This document shows positions 27,591 through 37,699 of a stretch of 64,000 nucleotides of DNA, one piece after another (positions within the stretch are counted from its first letter, which is position 1; every line of letters begins with the position of its first letter). The translations under genes were made by a program, and so were the position numbers. The notes beneath the pieces were generated by a model. The model did no database searches, was not told the DNA's origin, and saw only the letters and a list, made by a program, of their open reading frames with translations. The stretch comes from an uncultured Lachnospiraceae bacterium (GTDB lineage: Bacteria > Bacillota > Clostridia > Lachnospirales > Lachnospiraceae), in contig CAMWJC010000001.1 of assembly GCA_947174495.1 (NCBI GenBank), positions 28,026 to 92,025 on the forward strand, given 5' to 3'.

Positions 27591-27616
27591 AAACCGGCAG
27601 TTTACACCACCGGTTC
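27591..27616 (-). terminator. Terminator overlapping the amidase stop codon
   Basis: Minus strand ACCGG-TGGTGTAAACTG-CCGGTTTTTC; the TAA stop lies in the loop. Confidence 0.65.
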
Positions 27617-28486
27617 CTCTTCTTTCAATATGTAGTCCTTTAAATCCTTTATAAATTGTTCCCATGCCCCTTCATGCTCTACAAAATACAAAGGACACTT
27701 CTTTCCTCCCTCATCATAATGCCTGCGCATGTCATCCGGACTCAGGTTATATTCATTGAGCAGCCATGCACTAAGCCTGATCAGAGATTGATACGTTGCA
27801 TACGTAAATTCTCCGTCAGCATCCTTATAGCAGCATTCAATAGAAACAGAGTCATAATTCCTCCCCACCACAGCATAAGCAATTTCATCTAAGGGAACAC
27901 ACTGCACGATTTCTCCCTCGTAGCCTATGATAAAATGTGCGCTTGCCGAAGTTTCACCGGTAATTCCCAGATTTTCAAAATAACTTCTGTTTTGTGCTGC
28001 GCTTGTCCCCTTATTTGCTGTATAATGAACAAAAATATTATGAACGCTTTCCAGCTTCTCTCCTGGTCTTGAATAAGGATTTAATGTCAAAAAATCTTCT
28101 GTCATCAAAGGTTTTTGTGATTTATTTTTTTCAATCATCCGGACCACTTCTTTTTCTTCTGGAGTAACAATATTCGTATCCTTCGAAGGAGCTTTCAATG
28201 ATCGGATAAACTGATATAAAAGCAGGCACAACAATACAATAAAAGCCGTCTCGCATAACAGAATAATTCCCTTTACGATTCTGCGCTGTCTTTGACGTTT
28301 CTTTTTCAGTAAGATCCTCTGCCTCCGGCGTTCAATCTCTTCAGGTGTACGCCGGACTCTCTGTTGGTTTACCTGTCTTGCTGCTGGCCTGTTTGCACGT
28401 ACAGTGCTTCCGCTAACATAATTTCTGTTCCTGGAAGTTCTTCTCTCCTCTCCATGCTGTGAAACATCAATAAACTCCAACTCCAT
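27602..28486 (-). CDS. Membrane-anchored N-acetylmuramoyl-L-alanine amidase (Amidase_2/PGRP-type)
   Basis: TM anchor; NIFVHYTANKGTSAAQNRSYFENL..SAHFIIGYEGEIVQCVPLDEIAYAVVGRNYDSVSIECCYKD. Confidence 0.87.
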   Translation of the reverse strand: MELEFIDVSQHGEERRTSRNRNYVSGSTVRANRPAARQVNQQRVRRTPEEIERRRQRILLKKKRQRQRRIVKGIILLCETAFIVLLCLLLYQFIRSLKAPSKDTNIVTPEEKEVVRMIEKNKSQKPLMTEDFLTLNPYSRPGEKLESVHNIFVHYTANKGTSAAQNRSYFENLGITGETSASAHFIIGYEGEIVQCVPLDEIAYAVVGRNYDSVSIECCYKDADGEFTYATYQSLIRLSAWLLNEYNLSPDDMRRHYDEGGKKCPLYFVEHEGAWEQFIKDLKDYILKEEEPVV

Positions 28487-28571
28487 CCCACTTCAACCCC
28501 TATAAATGAACTTTCTTGTAGAATTTTATCAGATTTTCGTTGGAGATATATGAATAATTCCTTAATTTTTG

Positions 28572-29591
28572 TTAAGAGTTTCCTCTGATATCCAATACAC
28601 TATTTTTTTCGGCAACATAGCCTTCTATTACATGAATTCCTTTTGAACCCTTATCTCCCATAATTCTCTTTAGTATCACTTGAATGGCAGTTCGAGCCAT
28701 ATGTTCCATATCCACTCCATAAGTAGTAATTTCCACATCACAAAGTCCGGGATACAGAAAATCATCGTATCCGACCACCGAAATATCCTCCGGCACCTGA
28801 TATCCCTTCTCGTGAAGACTGCGGATCAGTTTTGATGCTGTAAGATCACAATTACAAACAAATGCTGTGGGCATCTCCATTGGAAGAGTTATCTTCTCAT
28901 AGCCGTTTCTCGCCTGCTCTCTATCTGGAATGATCCACTCTTCTCTGACCTTCTCTCCATGCTCGATCATTGCTTTTTCATAACCCATAAATCGGTCTGT
29001 AATACTTTTGGTGCTAAACAAAGTTCCTACAAATCCGATCCTGCTGTGCCCTTTTTCAAACAAATAATTTGTAATCGCATAGGACCCATAAAAACTGTTG
29101 GAAACAACGCTGTCCTCATGAACACAGTTATCATAAAAGTCCACGTATACAATCGGAATATTTTCTTCCATTGTAAGCATTTTCAAATAATCACTTCCCA
29201 TGTTTCCCAAAACAAGAAGCCCGTCGATCTTTCTTTCCCGAATCAATCTGGGAAGCTCCAACTTTTTTTCGTCTTCACTGGAAATGATCTCCAACATAAC
29301 AAAGCAGTTCTTATGAACAGCACTGGTACTAAGTGACTGATATAATTTCCAGTAGAAGGTGGCATATTTCTCAGTATAGTATTCCGCAAGAATCACGCCG
29401 ATATTATAGCTCTTACCTAATTCATCTCTTTCCGCTCCCGGTGCAACATATCCCATTTCAACAGCCAGCTTTTTAATCTTATTCCGCATAGCCTCACTGA
29501 CACCAGGTTTTCCTGATAACGCCTTGGAAATTGTCATGGTACTGACTCCAAGTTTTTCCGCTATGTCCTGCATTTTAACTGCTTTCGCCAT
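28572..29591 (-). CDS. LacI family transcriptional regulator
   Basis: VKMQDIAEKLGVSTMTISKALSGKPGVSEAMRNKI + periplasmic-binding-like domain. Confidence 0.93.
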   Translation of the reverse strand: MAKAVKMQDIAEKLGVSTMTISKALSGKPGVSEAMRNKIKKLAVEMGYVAPGAERDELGKSYNIGVILAEYYTEKYATFYWKLYQSLSTSAVHKNCFVMLEIISSEDEKKLELPRLIRERKIDGLLVLGNMGSDYLKMLTMEENIPIVYVDFYDNCVHEDSVVSNSFYGSYAITNYLFEKGHSRIGFVGTLFSTKSITDRFMGYEKAMIEHGEKVREEWIIPDREQARNGYEKITLPMEMPTAFVCNCDLTASKLIRSLHEKGYQVPEDISVVGYDDFLYPGLCDVEITTYGVDMEHMARTAIQVILKRIMGDKGSKGIHVIEGYVAEKNSVLDIRGNS

Positions 29592-29681
29592 TTTGCCTCA
29601 CCCTCTGCTGATAATACCACTTTCCTATAATTTGTTACGATTGGAGGTGATTATTTCAAATCCACAACTGCCCTTCCACTT

Positions 29682-30614
29682 CTATTTTTCTTTCCGTTTT
29701 ACGCGTTTTCGGTTATTTCTGTCCTGATACAACTCTACTCCCTCTGTGCTCTGCACAAACTTGGAAAACTGGCTGTATCCAAAATCCTTTACATTAAAAC
29801 TACTGTATTTATTGTATACCAGGTTGCTTAGCTCACTGATGCCGATTCCCTTGGCGCCGGTTTTATAAATTGCTTCTTTCACATAGCTTCTAATCTCCTC
29901 CTGAGACTGTTCGTTATCCCGCAGGGAAATGGTGATCACATTCTGATTTTTCTCAAGTAAAAACAATCCCGCATCTTCCACGAACTTAGAAAGAAGACTG
30001 TAACCGTAATTTCTCACGTCAAAATCTGGATACATATTCACAAGCCGATTTCCCACTGCTGCAAGCTCTACGCTCTTTCCTTTATTTGCATTCTCATTAA
30101 TAATATTAGTTATCGCATTATAAACTACTTCTCTTCCAATAGTATTATCTTTGTTATCCTGATGTTCTGTATCCTCATCCTGATTACTGAGATTTTCCAA
30201 ATTAATAAATCTTGTACATGCCACACGAAAAGACCGAGGAGTTTTCTCCTCCCCCATTCCGATCACTTCCATGCCAGATTCTCGAAGACGACTGGCAAGT
30301 CTGGTAAAATCGCTGTCACTGGAAACGATGCAAAACCCATCCACACTTCCCGTATACAAAATATCCATAGCATCAATGATCAATGTAGAATCTGTGGCAT
30401 TTTTCCCCACCGTATTGCTAAACTGCTGTACCGGAATTACCGAATTTTCCAGAAGCTCTCCCTTCCATTTGTTTGCCTGTGTACTGGTCCAGTCACCATA
30501 TATTCTCTTGTAGGTTGTTATCCCGTAAGTTGACAATTCCTCCAAAATATCACTGATGTATTTTGCCGAGATATTATCTGCATCGATTAAAAGTGCAAAA
30601 CGTTTATTTTCCAT
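29682..30614 (-). CDS. NYN (PIN-like) domain protein with two OST-HTH/LOTUS-like repeats
   Basis: FALLIDADNISAKYI..DSTLIIDAMDILYTGSVDGFCIVSSDSDFTRLASRLRE; two C-terminal repeats ending RNYGYSLLSKFVED / KDFGYSQFSKFVQS. Confidence 0.85.
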   Translation of the reverse strand: MENKRFALLIDADNISAKYISDILEELSTYGITTYKRIYGDWTSTQANKWKGELLENSVIPVQQFSNTVGKNATDSTLIIDAMDILYTGSVDGFCIVSSDSDFTRLASRLRESGMEVIGMGEEKTPRSFRVACTRFINLENLSNQDEDTEHQDNKDNTIGREVVYNAITNIINENANKGKSVELAAVGNRLVNMYPDFDVRNYGYSLLSKFVEDAGLFLLEKNQNVITISLRDNEQSQEEIRSYVKEAIYKTGAKGIGISELSNLVYNKYSSFNVKDFGYSQFSKFVQSTEGVELYQDRNNRKRVKRKEK

Positions 30615-30660
30615 GTATACACCCCTTCCACTGGCCATGACCAGCCGATTTATTTAACAA

Positions 30661-30690
30661 AGGGCAGTCCTTTTGTTCCGGACTGCCCTT
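30661..30690. terminator. Hairpin terminator downstream of the decarboxylase operon
   Basis: AGGGCAGTCC-ttttgttcc-GGACTGCCCTT. Confidence 0.75.
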
Positions 30691-30726
30691 CCCTTAAGTC
30701 TTTCTTCAATTTATACTTTTGTCATT

Positions 30727-32154
30727 TTATACAGGATATGCAGCATTCTTGGTATCTGCCTGAGACATATCCACCTTTTCCTGCTGTGCCTGACGATATT
30801 TGAAGAAGTCGGTAGCCACCTGAGGGAACAATGCGTAGGACAATACGTCCTCATCCTGCTGCTTCCATTCCTTCATCTCAGCTTCCAGCTTATCCATCTC
30901 ATTTTCAATAAGGTCTGCCGGACGACAGGTGATTCTCTTCTCACCCGGAATAACCTTGTCAATAACTTCCTGATTCATAGGCTTAACGGTCTGACCATAC
31001 TCACCGCGGAGAACAGCCTTGGTCTCCTTGGTAGCCATCTTGTATCTCTCACCCATCAATACGTTAAATACAGCCTGTGTACCAACGATCTGTGAAGAAG
31101 GCGTAACAAGAGGCGGCTCACCAAGATCCTTTCTTACTGCAGGAATTTCTTTGAGCACATCATAATACTTATCTTCTGCGTTCTGCTCCTTAAGCTGGCT
31201 TACCATATTAGAAAGCATACCGCCGGGTACCTGATAAAGCAGTGTCTTGATATCTACACCCATAACCTTGGGATTCAGAAGACCGCTTGCAAGGCACTCA
31301 TCTCTGTAAGGTCTGAAGTAATCAGCAATTTCAGCCAGAAGATTCTGATCATAACCGGTATCGTAAGGAGTACCCTTAAAGGTCTCAACCATAACCTCTG
31401 TAGCCGGCTGTGAAGTTCCCATAGCAAACGGAGAAATTGCACAGTCAATTACGTCTACTCCTGCTTCCACTGCCTTTAAGTAAGTCATGCTTGCTACACC
31501 GGATGTATAGTGTGTATGGAGCTGAATAGGAAGCTTGGTTGCGGATTTCATAGCGGAGATCATCTCAGATGCCTTATAAGGAACCAAAAGACCTGCCATA
31601 TCCTTGATACAGATAGAATCTGCTCCCATCTCTTCAATCTTCTTTGCCATATCCATCCAATATTCCATGGTATATGCATCGCCTAATGTGTAGGAAAGAG
31701 CTACCTGTGCATGGCCTCTTCCTTCCTGCTTTTTGATCTTGTTAGTAGCATTAACTGCCGCCTGTAAGTTTCTAAGATCATTCAGACAGTCAAAAATACG
31801 AATGATATCAATACCATTTGCAATAGACTTCTCTACAAAGCTGTCCACAACATCATCTGCATAAGGTCTGTAACCTAAGATGTTCTGACCTCTGAAAAGC
31901 ATCTGAAGCTTGGTATTCTTGAATCCATCTCTTAATTTTCTCAGTCTCTCCCATGGATCTTCCTTTAAGAAACGAAGGGAAGCATCAAAGGTTGCACCAC
32001 CCCAGCACTCTACTGCGTGATATCCGACTTTATCCATTTTTTCAACGATTGGAAGCATCTTCTCCGTGGGCATTCTTGTTGCGATCAGAGACTGATGAGC
32101 ATCACGAAGAACGGTTTCCATGATTCCAACCGGTTTTTTAGCCTGTACTGCCAT
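30727..32154 (-). CDS. oadA: Oxaloacetate decarboxylase alpha subunit / pyruvate carboxylase subunit B-like carboxyltransferase
   Basis: MAVQAKKPVGIMETVLRDAHQSLIATRMPTEKMLPI, LHTHYTSGVASMTYLKAVEAG; no biotin domain in the same chain. Confidence 0.92.
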   Translation of the reverse strand: MAVQAKKPVGIMETVLRDAHQSLIATRMPTEKMLPIVEKMDKVGYHAVECWGGATFDASLRFLKEDPWERLRKLRDGFKNTKLQMLFRGQNILGYRPYADDVVDSFVEKSIANGIDIIRIFDCLNDLRNLQAAVNATNKIKKQEGRGHAQVALSYTLGDAYTMEYWMDMAKKIEEMGADSICIKDMAGLLVPYKASEMISAMKSATKLPIQLHTHYTSGVASMTYLKAVEAGVDVIDCAISPFAMGTSQPATEVMVETFKGTPYDTGYDQNLLAEIADYFRPYRDECLASGLLNPKVMGVDIKTLLYQVPGGMLSNMVSQLKEQNAEDKYYDVLKEIPAVRKDLGEPPLVTPSSQIVGTQAVFNVLMGERYKMATKETKAVLRGEYGQTVKPMNQEVIDKVIPGEKRITCRPADLIENEMDKLEAEMKEWKQQDEDVLSYALFPQVATDFFKYRQAQQEKVDMSQADTKNAAYPV

Positions 32155-32244
32155 TTCTAATCCTCCTTGTTTTTCGAAGAAAAATGTCTGCCATGCCTGC
32201 ATGGCGTTTGCCCTTGCAGGAGCAGAGGATTTATCCTCCTTGTT

Positions 32245-33396
32245 TTAAAATACTCCAAATACTGCCATAAAGGTACCTGCCGCTACGGCTGTACCGATAA
32301 CACCTGCTACGTTAGGTCCCATCGCATGCATAAGCAGGAAGTTGGTGGGATCTGCCTGTGCACCAACCTTCTGGGAAACACGGGCTGCCATGGGAACTGC
32401 TGATACACCAGCAGAACCGATCAGCGGGTTAACCTTACCCTTGGTTGCAATACACATCAGCTTGCCGAACAATACGCCGGCTGCCGTACCAAATGCAAAT
32501 GCAATCAAACCAAGAACAACAATCTTAATGGTATCCCAATTCAAAAATGCTTCCGCACTGGTTGTTGCGCCTACAGACGTACCAAGAAGGATAACCACAA
32601 TATACATCAGTGCGTTGGAAGCTGTATCTGTAAGCTGTCTTACCACACCGGATTCTCTGAATAAGTTACCTAACATCAACATACCAACAAGGGGAGCTGT
32701 GGTAGGAAGAATCAGGCAGACTACAATCGTAACAATGATCGGGAAAAGAATTCTCTCTAATTTAGATACAGGACGAAGCTGGCCCATCTTAATCTTTCTT
32801 TCCTTCTCAGTAGTCAATAATTTCATAATAGGCGGCTGGATAATAGGCACCAGTGACATATAGGAATATGCTGCTACCGCAATCGGTCCAAGAAGCGCTG
32901 TCTGTCCCAGTTTTCCGGCAAGGAAAATGGAAGTAGGACCGTCTGCACCGCCGATAATGGAGATTGCTGCTGCTGCTTTATCATTAAAGCCCATCGCAAT
33001 TGCCCCAAAATATGCTGCAAAAATACCAAACTGTGCCGCAGCACCCAGCAGAAAGCTCTTAGGGTTGGCAATCAGGGGACCAAAGTCCGTCATAGCGCCT
33101 ACCCCCATAAAAATCAGGGAAGGCAGTATTGCCCATTCATCTAAGAGATAAAAATAATACAGTAAACCGCCGGTTCCGTTTGCGGAATTCTCTATGCTTA
33201 TCATAATATCCGGATAGATATTAACCAGCAGCATACCAAATGCGATAGGCGTCAAAAGCAATGGTTCAAAGCCCTTGGCAATCGCAAGATAAAGAAATAC
33301 ACATGCCACAATGATCATCGCATAATTTCCAATTGTCAGATTAAAAAATGCTGTCTGATGAATCAGATTGGACAGTGTAGATACGATATAATCCAT
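32245..33396 (-). CDS. oadB: Sodium ion-translocating decarboxylase beta subunit
   Basis: Polytopic; [17 protein letters not shown] and [19 protein letters not shown] motifs. Confidence 0.93.
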   Translation of the reverse strand: MDYIVSTLSNLIHQTAFFNLTIGNYAMIIVACVFLYLAIAKGFEPLLLTPIAFGMLLVNIYPDIMISIENSANGTGGLLYYFYLLDEWAILPSLIFMGVGAMTDFGPLIANPKSFLLGAAAQFGIFAAYFGAIAMGFNDKAAAAISIIGGADGPTSIFLAGKLGQTALLGPIAVAAYSYMSLVPIIQPPIMKLLTTEKERKIKMGQLRPVSKLERILFPIIVTIVVCLILPTTAPLVGMLMLGNLFRESGVVRQLTDTASNALMYIVVILLGTSVGATTSAEAFLNWDTIKIVVLGLIAFAFGTAAGVLFGKLMCIATKGKVNPLIGSAGVSAVPMAARVSQKVGAQADPTNFLLMHAMGPNVAGVIGTAVAAGTFMAVFGVF

Positions 33397-33469
33397 TTCT
33401 TTTACCTCCTGTTGTTTTCTCAGTAGTCACATGCGGAAGAAATGAGAATCCGCATGCTCCCTCACCGTC

Positions 33470-33841
33470 TTAGTTTAATGTTGCCAGTAATGCGCCTGCT
33501 TCAACAGGATCACCAACAGATACATCAATACTTGCCACGGTACCGTCCTGAGGTGCAACAACGGGGATTTCCATCTTCATAGCTTCAAGGATCACAACAG
33601 CGTCACCGGCTTTTACCGCCTGACCTACACTTGCCTCTACCTTAAATACCTTGCCTGCTGCTCCGGCCTCTACTCTCACGCTGCCTGCTCCGCCTGCTGC
33701 CTTCGGTGCTGCAGGTGCTGCTTTGGGAGCTGCCTTAGGCGCCGCCTTGGGAGCTGCGGGTGCCGGTGCTCCTGTGGACGCACCCTCTTCTACTACTACA
33801 TCATATACGTTTCCATTTACGGTAATGGTATAATTTTTCAT
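33470..33841 (-). CDS. Biotin carboxyl carrier subunit of decarboxylase
   Basis: Ala-Pro-Lys linker, VILEAMKMEIPV biotinylation motif. Confidence 0.93.
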   Translation of the reverse strand: MKNYTITVNGNVYDVVVEEGASTGAPAPAAPKAAPKAAPKAAPAAPKAAGGAGSVRVEAGAAGKVFKVEASVGQAVKAGDAVVILEAMKMEIPVVAPQDGTVASIDVSVGDPVEAGALLATLN

Positions 33842-33888
33842 TACTAAAGTCCTCCTGTAATATTCATTTACATTTACTTATCTTTATT

Positions 33889-34686
33889 TTACACACCGGC
33901 TCTTCCGGCTGACTGCCACTTATTTCCGGCACGTCTGATACTCCTTACCACAAATCCATCTGTGGATGCAGCACCCTCGCTTGCCGCAATTGCTGCTGCA
34001 ATAACGGCTACCAATTCCAGATCATCGGACAATTCCTCCTTCTCAACGATCTGCGATATGGTATTATTCACCGCTGAGGTCTTAGTCTCTGCGGCATTAT
34101 TCTTTTTACTGAATTTTGCCTGTATCTTAGGTATCACACCAAACGCGGAAATAATAAGGCTGATCAGAATCAGTACAACAAATACGGTTCCCATACCAAG
34201 CAGAGTATTTAAACCTGCTTTCTTCATATTTTCGCCAAAGCTGTATATAACATTGGTGGAAATGTTGGTAATCGCTCCGTTTTCAACCATGATCTGCAAT
34301 AATGCATCATGGGTTTCACCTTTTAATCTGGCTTCCAGTATACCTTCAGTAGGGTAGAATACACCGTTCATATTCATAGCTTCCACGGAATTTTCTGTAA
34401 TTCCAGTCACTTCAATGAATCTTCCCATCTCCTCGACTGCATTCTTCCAGCCTTCCAATGCACTGGAATACATTGCTCCGTCTCCGCCGTTTTGCTCAAC
34501 ACTAAAAATAACGCTTTCTTCTGATTGGGTATTTACTATCTGACTCAGGGTCATGACCGTTCCGTCCACCAGCTCTCTCGCATCGGCATCCGGATAATAG
34601 GTTATCTCATCTTTATTCTCGGCTCCGCATGCGGTAAGTCCCATCATACAGATAATCATACCTAATACTAACAACCATTTTTTCAT
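33889..34686 (-). CDS. OadG-like decarboxylase subunit with lipoprotein-type N-terminus
   Basis: Lipobox MGLTACG; ~150 aa external region; TM LNTLLGMGTVFVVLILISLIISAFGVIPKIQ. Confidence 0.75.
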   Translation of the reverse strand: MKKWLLVLGMIICMMGLTACGAENKDEITYYPDADARELVDGTVMTLSQIVNTQSEESVIFSVEQNGGDGAMYSSALEGWKNAVEEMGRFIEVTGITENSVEAMNMNGVFYPTEGILEARLKGETHDALLQIMVENGAITNISTNVIYSFGENMKKAGLNTLLGMGTVFVVLILISLIISAFGVIPKIQAKFSKKNNAAETKTSAVNNTISQIVEKEELSDDLELVAVIAAAIAASEGAASTDGFVVRSIRRAGNKWQSAGRAGV

Positions 34687-34704
34687 ATTAAGTGATCATC
34701 CTTT

Positions 34705-36135
34705 CTAAACTGTTCCGTGTTTTTTGGCAGGACGGTCTTCCTTTTTGGTGAGCAGCATCTCAAATGCACCGATCACATATTTTCTGGTATCTTCCGGTGC
34801 AACGATCTGATCCACATAGCCTCTCTTTGCTGCACTGTCTGCACTAAGCTGAAGAGCTTCATACTCTTTTGCGCATGCATCGATGGCATCTGCTCCCTGT
34901 CCGTCACAAATAATCTTGGCTGCAAGCTTTGCGTCCATGGTTCCGATCTGGGCATCAGGCCATGCAATAGTGATATCCGCACCGATTGCCTTGGAGTTCA
35001 TTGTTACATAAGCGCTTCCAAATGCCTTTCCGATCACTACATTTACCTTAGGAACGGTAGCATTGGCAAATGCATATGTAAGCTTTGCAGCTGCCTTTGC
35101 AATTTTCTTTTCAGAACACTTGTCCGCCTTGAAACCTGTTACATTGGTAAGAGAAAGAACAGGAATATTAAATGCATCACAGAAATTAATAAAATCTGCT
35201 GCCTTATCACAACCTGCAGGAGTCAGTACGGCATCAAACTTCTCAGAAATCTTTCCGTCCTCACCATATACTTCGCTGCGGTTCGCAACTGCGCCCACCG
35301 TTACTCCATTCAATTTAATGAATGCAGTGACCATATCCTTTGCATAACCTTCCTTGATCTCATATACCACGCCGTTATCTGCAAGCTGTGATAATGCAAT
35401 GGAAGTATCTCCCACACAGCCAGCGATCTGCGCACATGCACGGTTGATATCATCCATACAATCTTCAAAAGGCATATCATCTTCATTATTTGCTGGAATC
35501 AACATTACAAGATCTCTGATCTTTGCAAGAAGCTCTGCTTCACCGCCTACAACATCTACGATACCGGCTTCTTCACTCTGGAAGGAAGCTGCAGAAGTAT
35601 CGCATCTGCTGATCTCGTTTCCATCAAGCGCATTGGGTGCATTGACAAAAAGCTTTGCCTTGGTTCCTTCCATAAAAGTAAAGTCTGTTAAAGTAGGAAT
35701 TAGAGCAAGCCCGCCACCACAGCTACCAAAAATTGCTGTGATCTGAGGAATAACCCCCGAACTTAACACCTGTTTCTGATAAATTTCGCCGAAACCATTC
35801 AATGCATCGGTCGCCTCCTGCAGTCTCAAACCGGCAGACTCAATCAATCCGATTACCGGTGCGCCTGTTTTCAGTGCCAAATCATAGAGACCGGCGATCT
35901 TCTTTGCATGCATCTCACCCACGCTGCCGTTTAACACGGACACATCCTGGCTGTATACATACACAAGATTTCCGCCAATAACTCCATAACCGGTAATTAC
36001 ACCATCAGAAGGAGTGTCGGTCTGTTTCAAATTAAAGTCAGTGCTTCTTGCAGTAACGCGTGCACCAATTTCAACGAAACTGTTTTCATCGAGCAAAGCT
36101 GCTATTCTTTGACTCGCTTGTGAAGTAGTACTCAT
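34705..36135 (-). CDS. Acyl-CoA carboxyltransferase-domain protein (MmdA-like)
   Basis: LNGSVGEMHAKKIAGLYDLALKTGAPVIGLIESAGLRLQEATDAL; IFGSCGGGLALIPTL; GKAFGSAYVTMNSKAIGAD. Confidence 0.88.
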   Translation of the reverse strand: MSTTSQASQRIAALLDENSFVEIGARVTARSTDFNLKQTDTPSDGVITGYGVIGGNLVYVYSQDVSVLNGSVGEMHAKKIAGLYDLALKTGAPVIGLIESAGLRLQEATDALNGFGEIYQKQVLSSGVIPQITAIFGSCGGGLALIPTLTDFTFMEGTKAKLFVNAPNALDGNEISRCDTSAASFQSEEAGIVDVVGGEAELLAKIRDLVMLIPANNEDDMPFEDCMDDINRACAQIAGCVGDTSIALSQLADNGVVYEIKEGYAKDMVTAFIKLNGVTVGAVANRSEVYGEDGKISEKFDAVLTPAGCDKAADFINFCDAFNIPVLSLTNVTGFKADKCSEKKIAKAAAKLTYAFANATVPKVNVVIGKAFGSAYVTMNSKAIGADITIAWPDAQIGTMDAKLAAKIICDGQGADAIDACAKEYEALQLSADSAAKRGYVDQIVAPEDTRKYVIGAFEMLLTKKEDRPAKKHGTV

Positions 36136-36316
36136 GTTTTTCAGCCCTCCATTTTATATTAAATAAATAATAACTTTGTTCACGGGGCATAGTATCCCCA
36201 TAATTTGTCTATAGAAGTATAACACAAATGTACAAAATCGCATAGAACAAATTGAAAAAATTTAATTTTCTTTTTAAAAAAACATATATATTTAATAAAC
36301 AATATCTTTTCCGAAA

Positions 36317-37624
36317 GTGCCTATGAAATATTCCAAACCACTCCTGGCCCTGCTGTCAGGGCTATCACTGCTTCTTGTGCTTTTATCCCGGCTGGCATCT
36401 TTCCTCTCTTATGCCGAAACCAAAAACAATGATGAACTGAAGCTGTACGCACAATCTGCCGTGCTGATGGACGCAGATTCTGGCCGCATACTGTATCAAA
36501 AAGACGGCGACAAAATACTTCCCATGGCCAGCACCACCAAAATAATGACCTGTATCCTGGCGCTGGAACTTGGAAATCCAAATGACTATGCTATGGCCTC
36601 CGCTTATGCAGCCAGTATGCCCAAAGTAAAGCTTTACGTAAAATCCGGAGAATATTTCAAGTTGAATGATCTGCTCTATTCTCTGATGCTGGAATCTCAT
36701 AACGATGCCGCAGTCGTCATTGCCGAACATATTGCCGGGAACACACAGCGCTTTGCCGATATGATGAATCAAAAAGCAAGAGATATCGGCTGCTTTCAAA
36801 CTTATTTTATTACACCCAACGGCCTGGATGCCACAGCCACGGCAGCAGATGGCAGTGTTAAAATACACTCAACCACTGCATCCGACCTGGCACGAATTAT
36901 GTCCTACTGCATTATGGATTCCCCCAAAAAGGAAGAATTTCTGAAAATAACCAGAACGCCATCGTATTCCTTCGGAAGCTATCAGGAAAAAGATGGTGAA
37001 TACATATCCAGCGGCAGATCCTTTTCCTGTAACAACCACAATGCTTTTCTGAACATGATGAACGGCGCCCTTTCCGGAAAAACAGGCTTTACCGGTAACG
37101 CCGGATACTGTTATGTGGGAGCTCTCAGAGACGGGGAACGTACCTTTGTTGTAGCTCTGCTTGCCTGCGGCTGGCCAAATAACAAAACCTATAAGTGGAG
37201 CGACACCAAAACTTTAATGAACTACGGTATGGAAAATTATGAATTCCATCGTATTGAAGAGGTCCTATATGATTCCTCCGACTTAAAACCGATTCCGGTT
37301 CTTGGCGGGCAGACTGACAATTTTGATCTTCCTGTATATACAGATGTGGAAATCCGTCGTGGCGATAATTTTTCCGATTCCCGCGTTCAAACCGGTCTAC
37401 TATTAAAAAAGGAGGAAAAAATTCAGGTGGAGGTCAAGATGGAAAAAGAACTTACTGCTCCCGTCTCCTCTGGCAGCGAAGTGGGACGTATCCGCTATCT
37501 GGTAGACGGTCAACCTTATCGGGTAGAATATATATTAACCACCCAGAATATACCGGCAATCAACTATTCCTGGTGTTTTTGGCAGGTTTTAAAGCGCTAT
37601 GGTCTCTATCACAATTTTCCATGA
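36317..37624 (+). CDS. D-alanyl-D-alanine carboxypeptidase (S11)
   Basis: SVxxK-type MASTTKIM, SHNDAAV (SxN), SGKTGFTGNAG (KTG). Confidence 0.92.
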   Translation: MPMKYSKPLLALLSGLSLLLVLLSRLASFLSYAETKNNDELKLYAQSAVLMDADSGRILYQKDGDKILPMASTTKIMTCILALELGNPNDYAMASAYAASMPKVKLYVKSGEYFKLNDLLYSLMLESHNDAAVVIAEHIAGNTQRFADMMNQKARDIGCFQTYFITPNGLDATATAADGSVKIHSTTASDLARIMSYCIMDSPKKEEFLKITRTPSYSFGSYQEKDGEYISSGRSFSCNNHNAFLNMMNGALSGKTGFTGNAGYCYVGALRDGERTFVVALLACGWPNNKTYKWSDTKTLMNYGMENYEFHRIEEVLYDSSDLKPIPVLGGQTDNFDLPVYTDVEIRRGDNFSDSRVQTGLLLKKEEKIQVEVKMEKELTAPVSSGSEVGRIRYLVDGQPYRVEYILTTQNIPAINYSWCFWQVLKRYGLYHNFP

Positions 37625-37676
37625 CGACATATTCTGAACAAACCAAATTTCTTCTACAGTCTCCTGCCACATACAT

Positions 37677-37699
37677 AGAGAGGGCTTATCGCCCTCTCT
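37677..37699. terminator. Bidirectional hairpin between convergent genes
   Basis: AGAGAGGGC-ttatc-GCCCTCTCT, abutting the scpB stop codon. Confidence 0.65.

Noticed and set aside
32196-32212. GCCATGC-CT-GCATGGC palindrome between oadA and oadB
   Set aside because: Short and isolated in a small intergenic gap; not enough to claim a function
33651-33833. Ala-rich plus-strand ORF
   Set aside because: Antisense of the Ala-Pro-Lys linker of the biotin carrier protein
34717-35391. 224-aa Cys-rich plus-strand ORF
   Set aside because: Antisense shadow of the carboxyltransferase gene; the Cys content follows from codon composition
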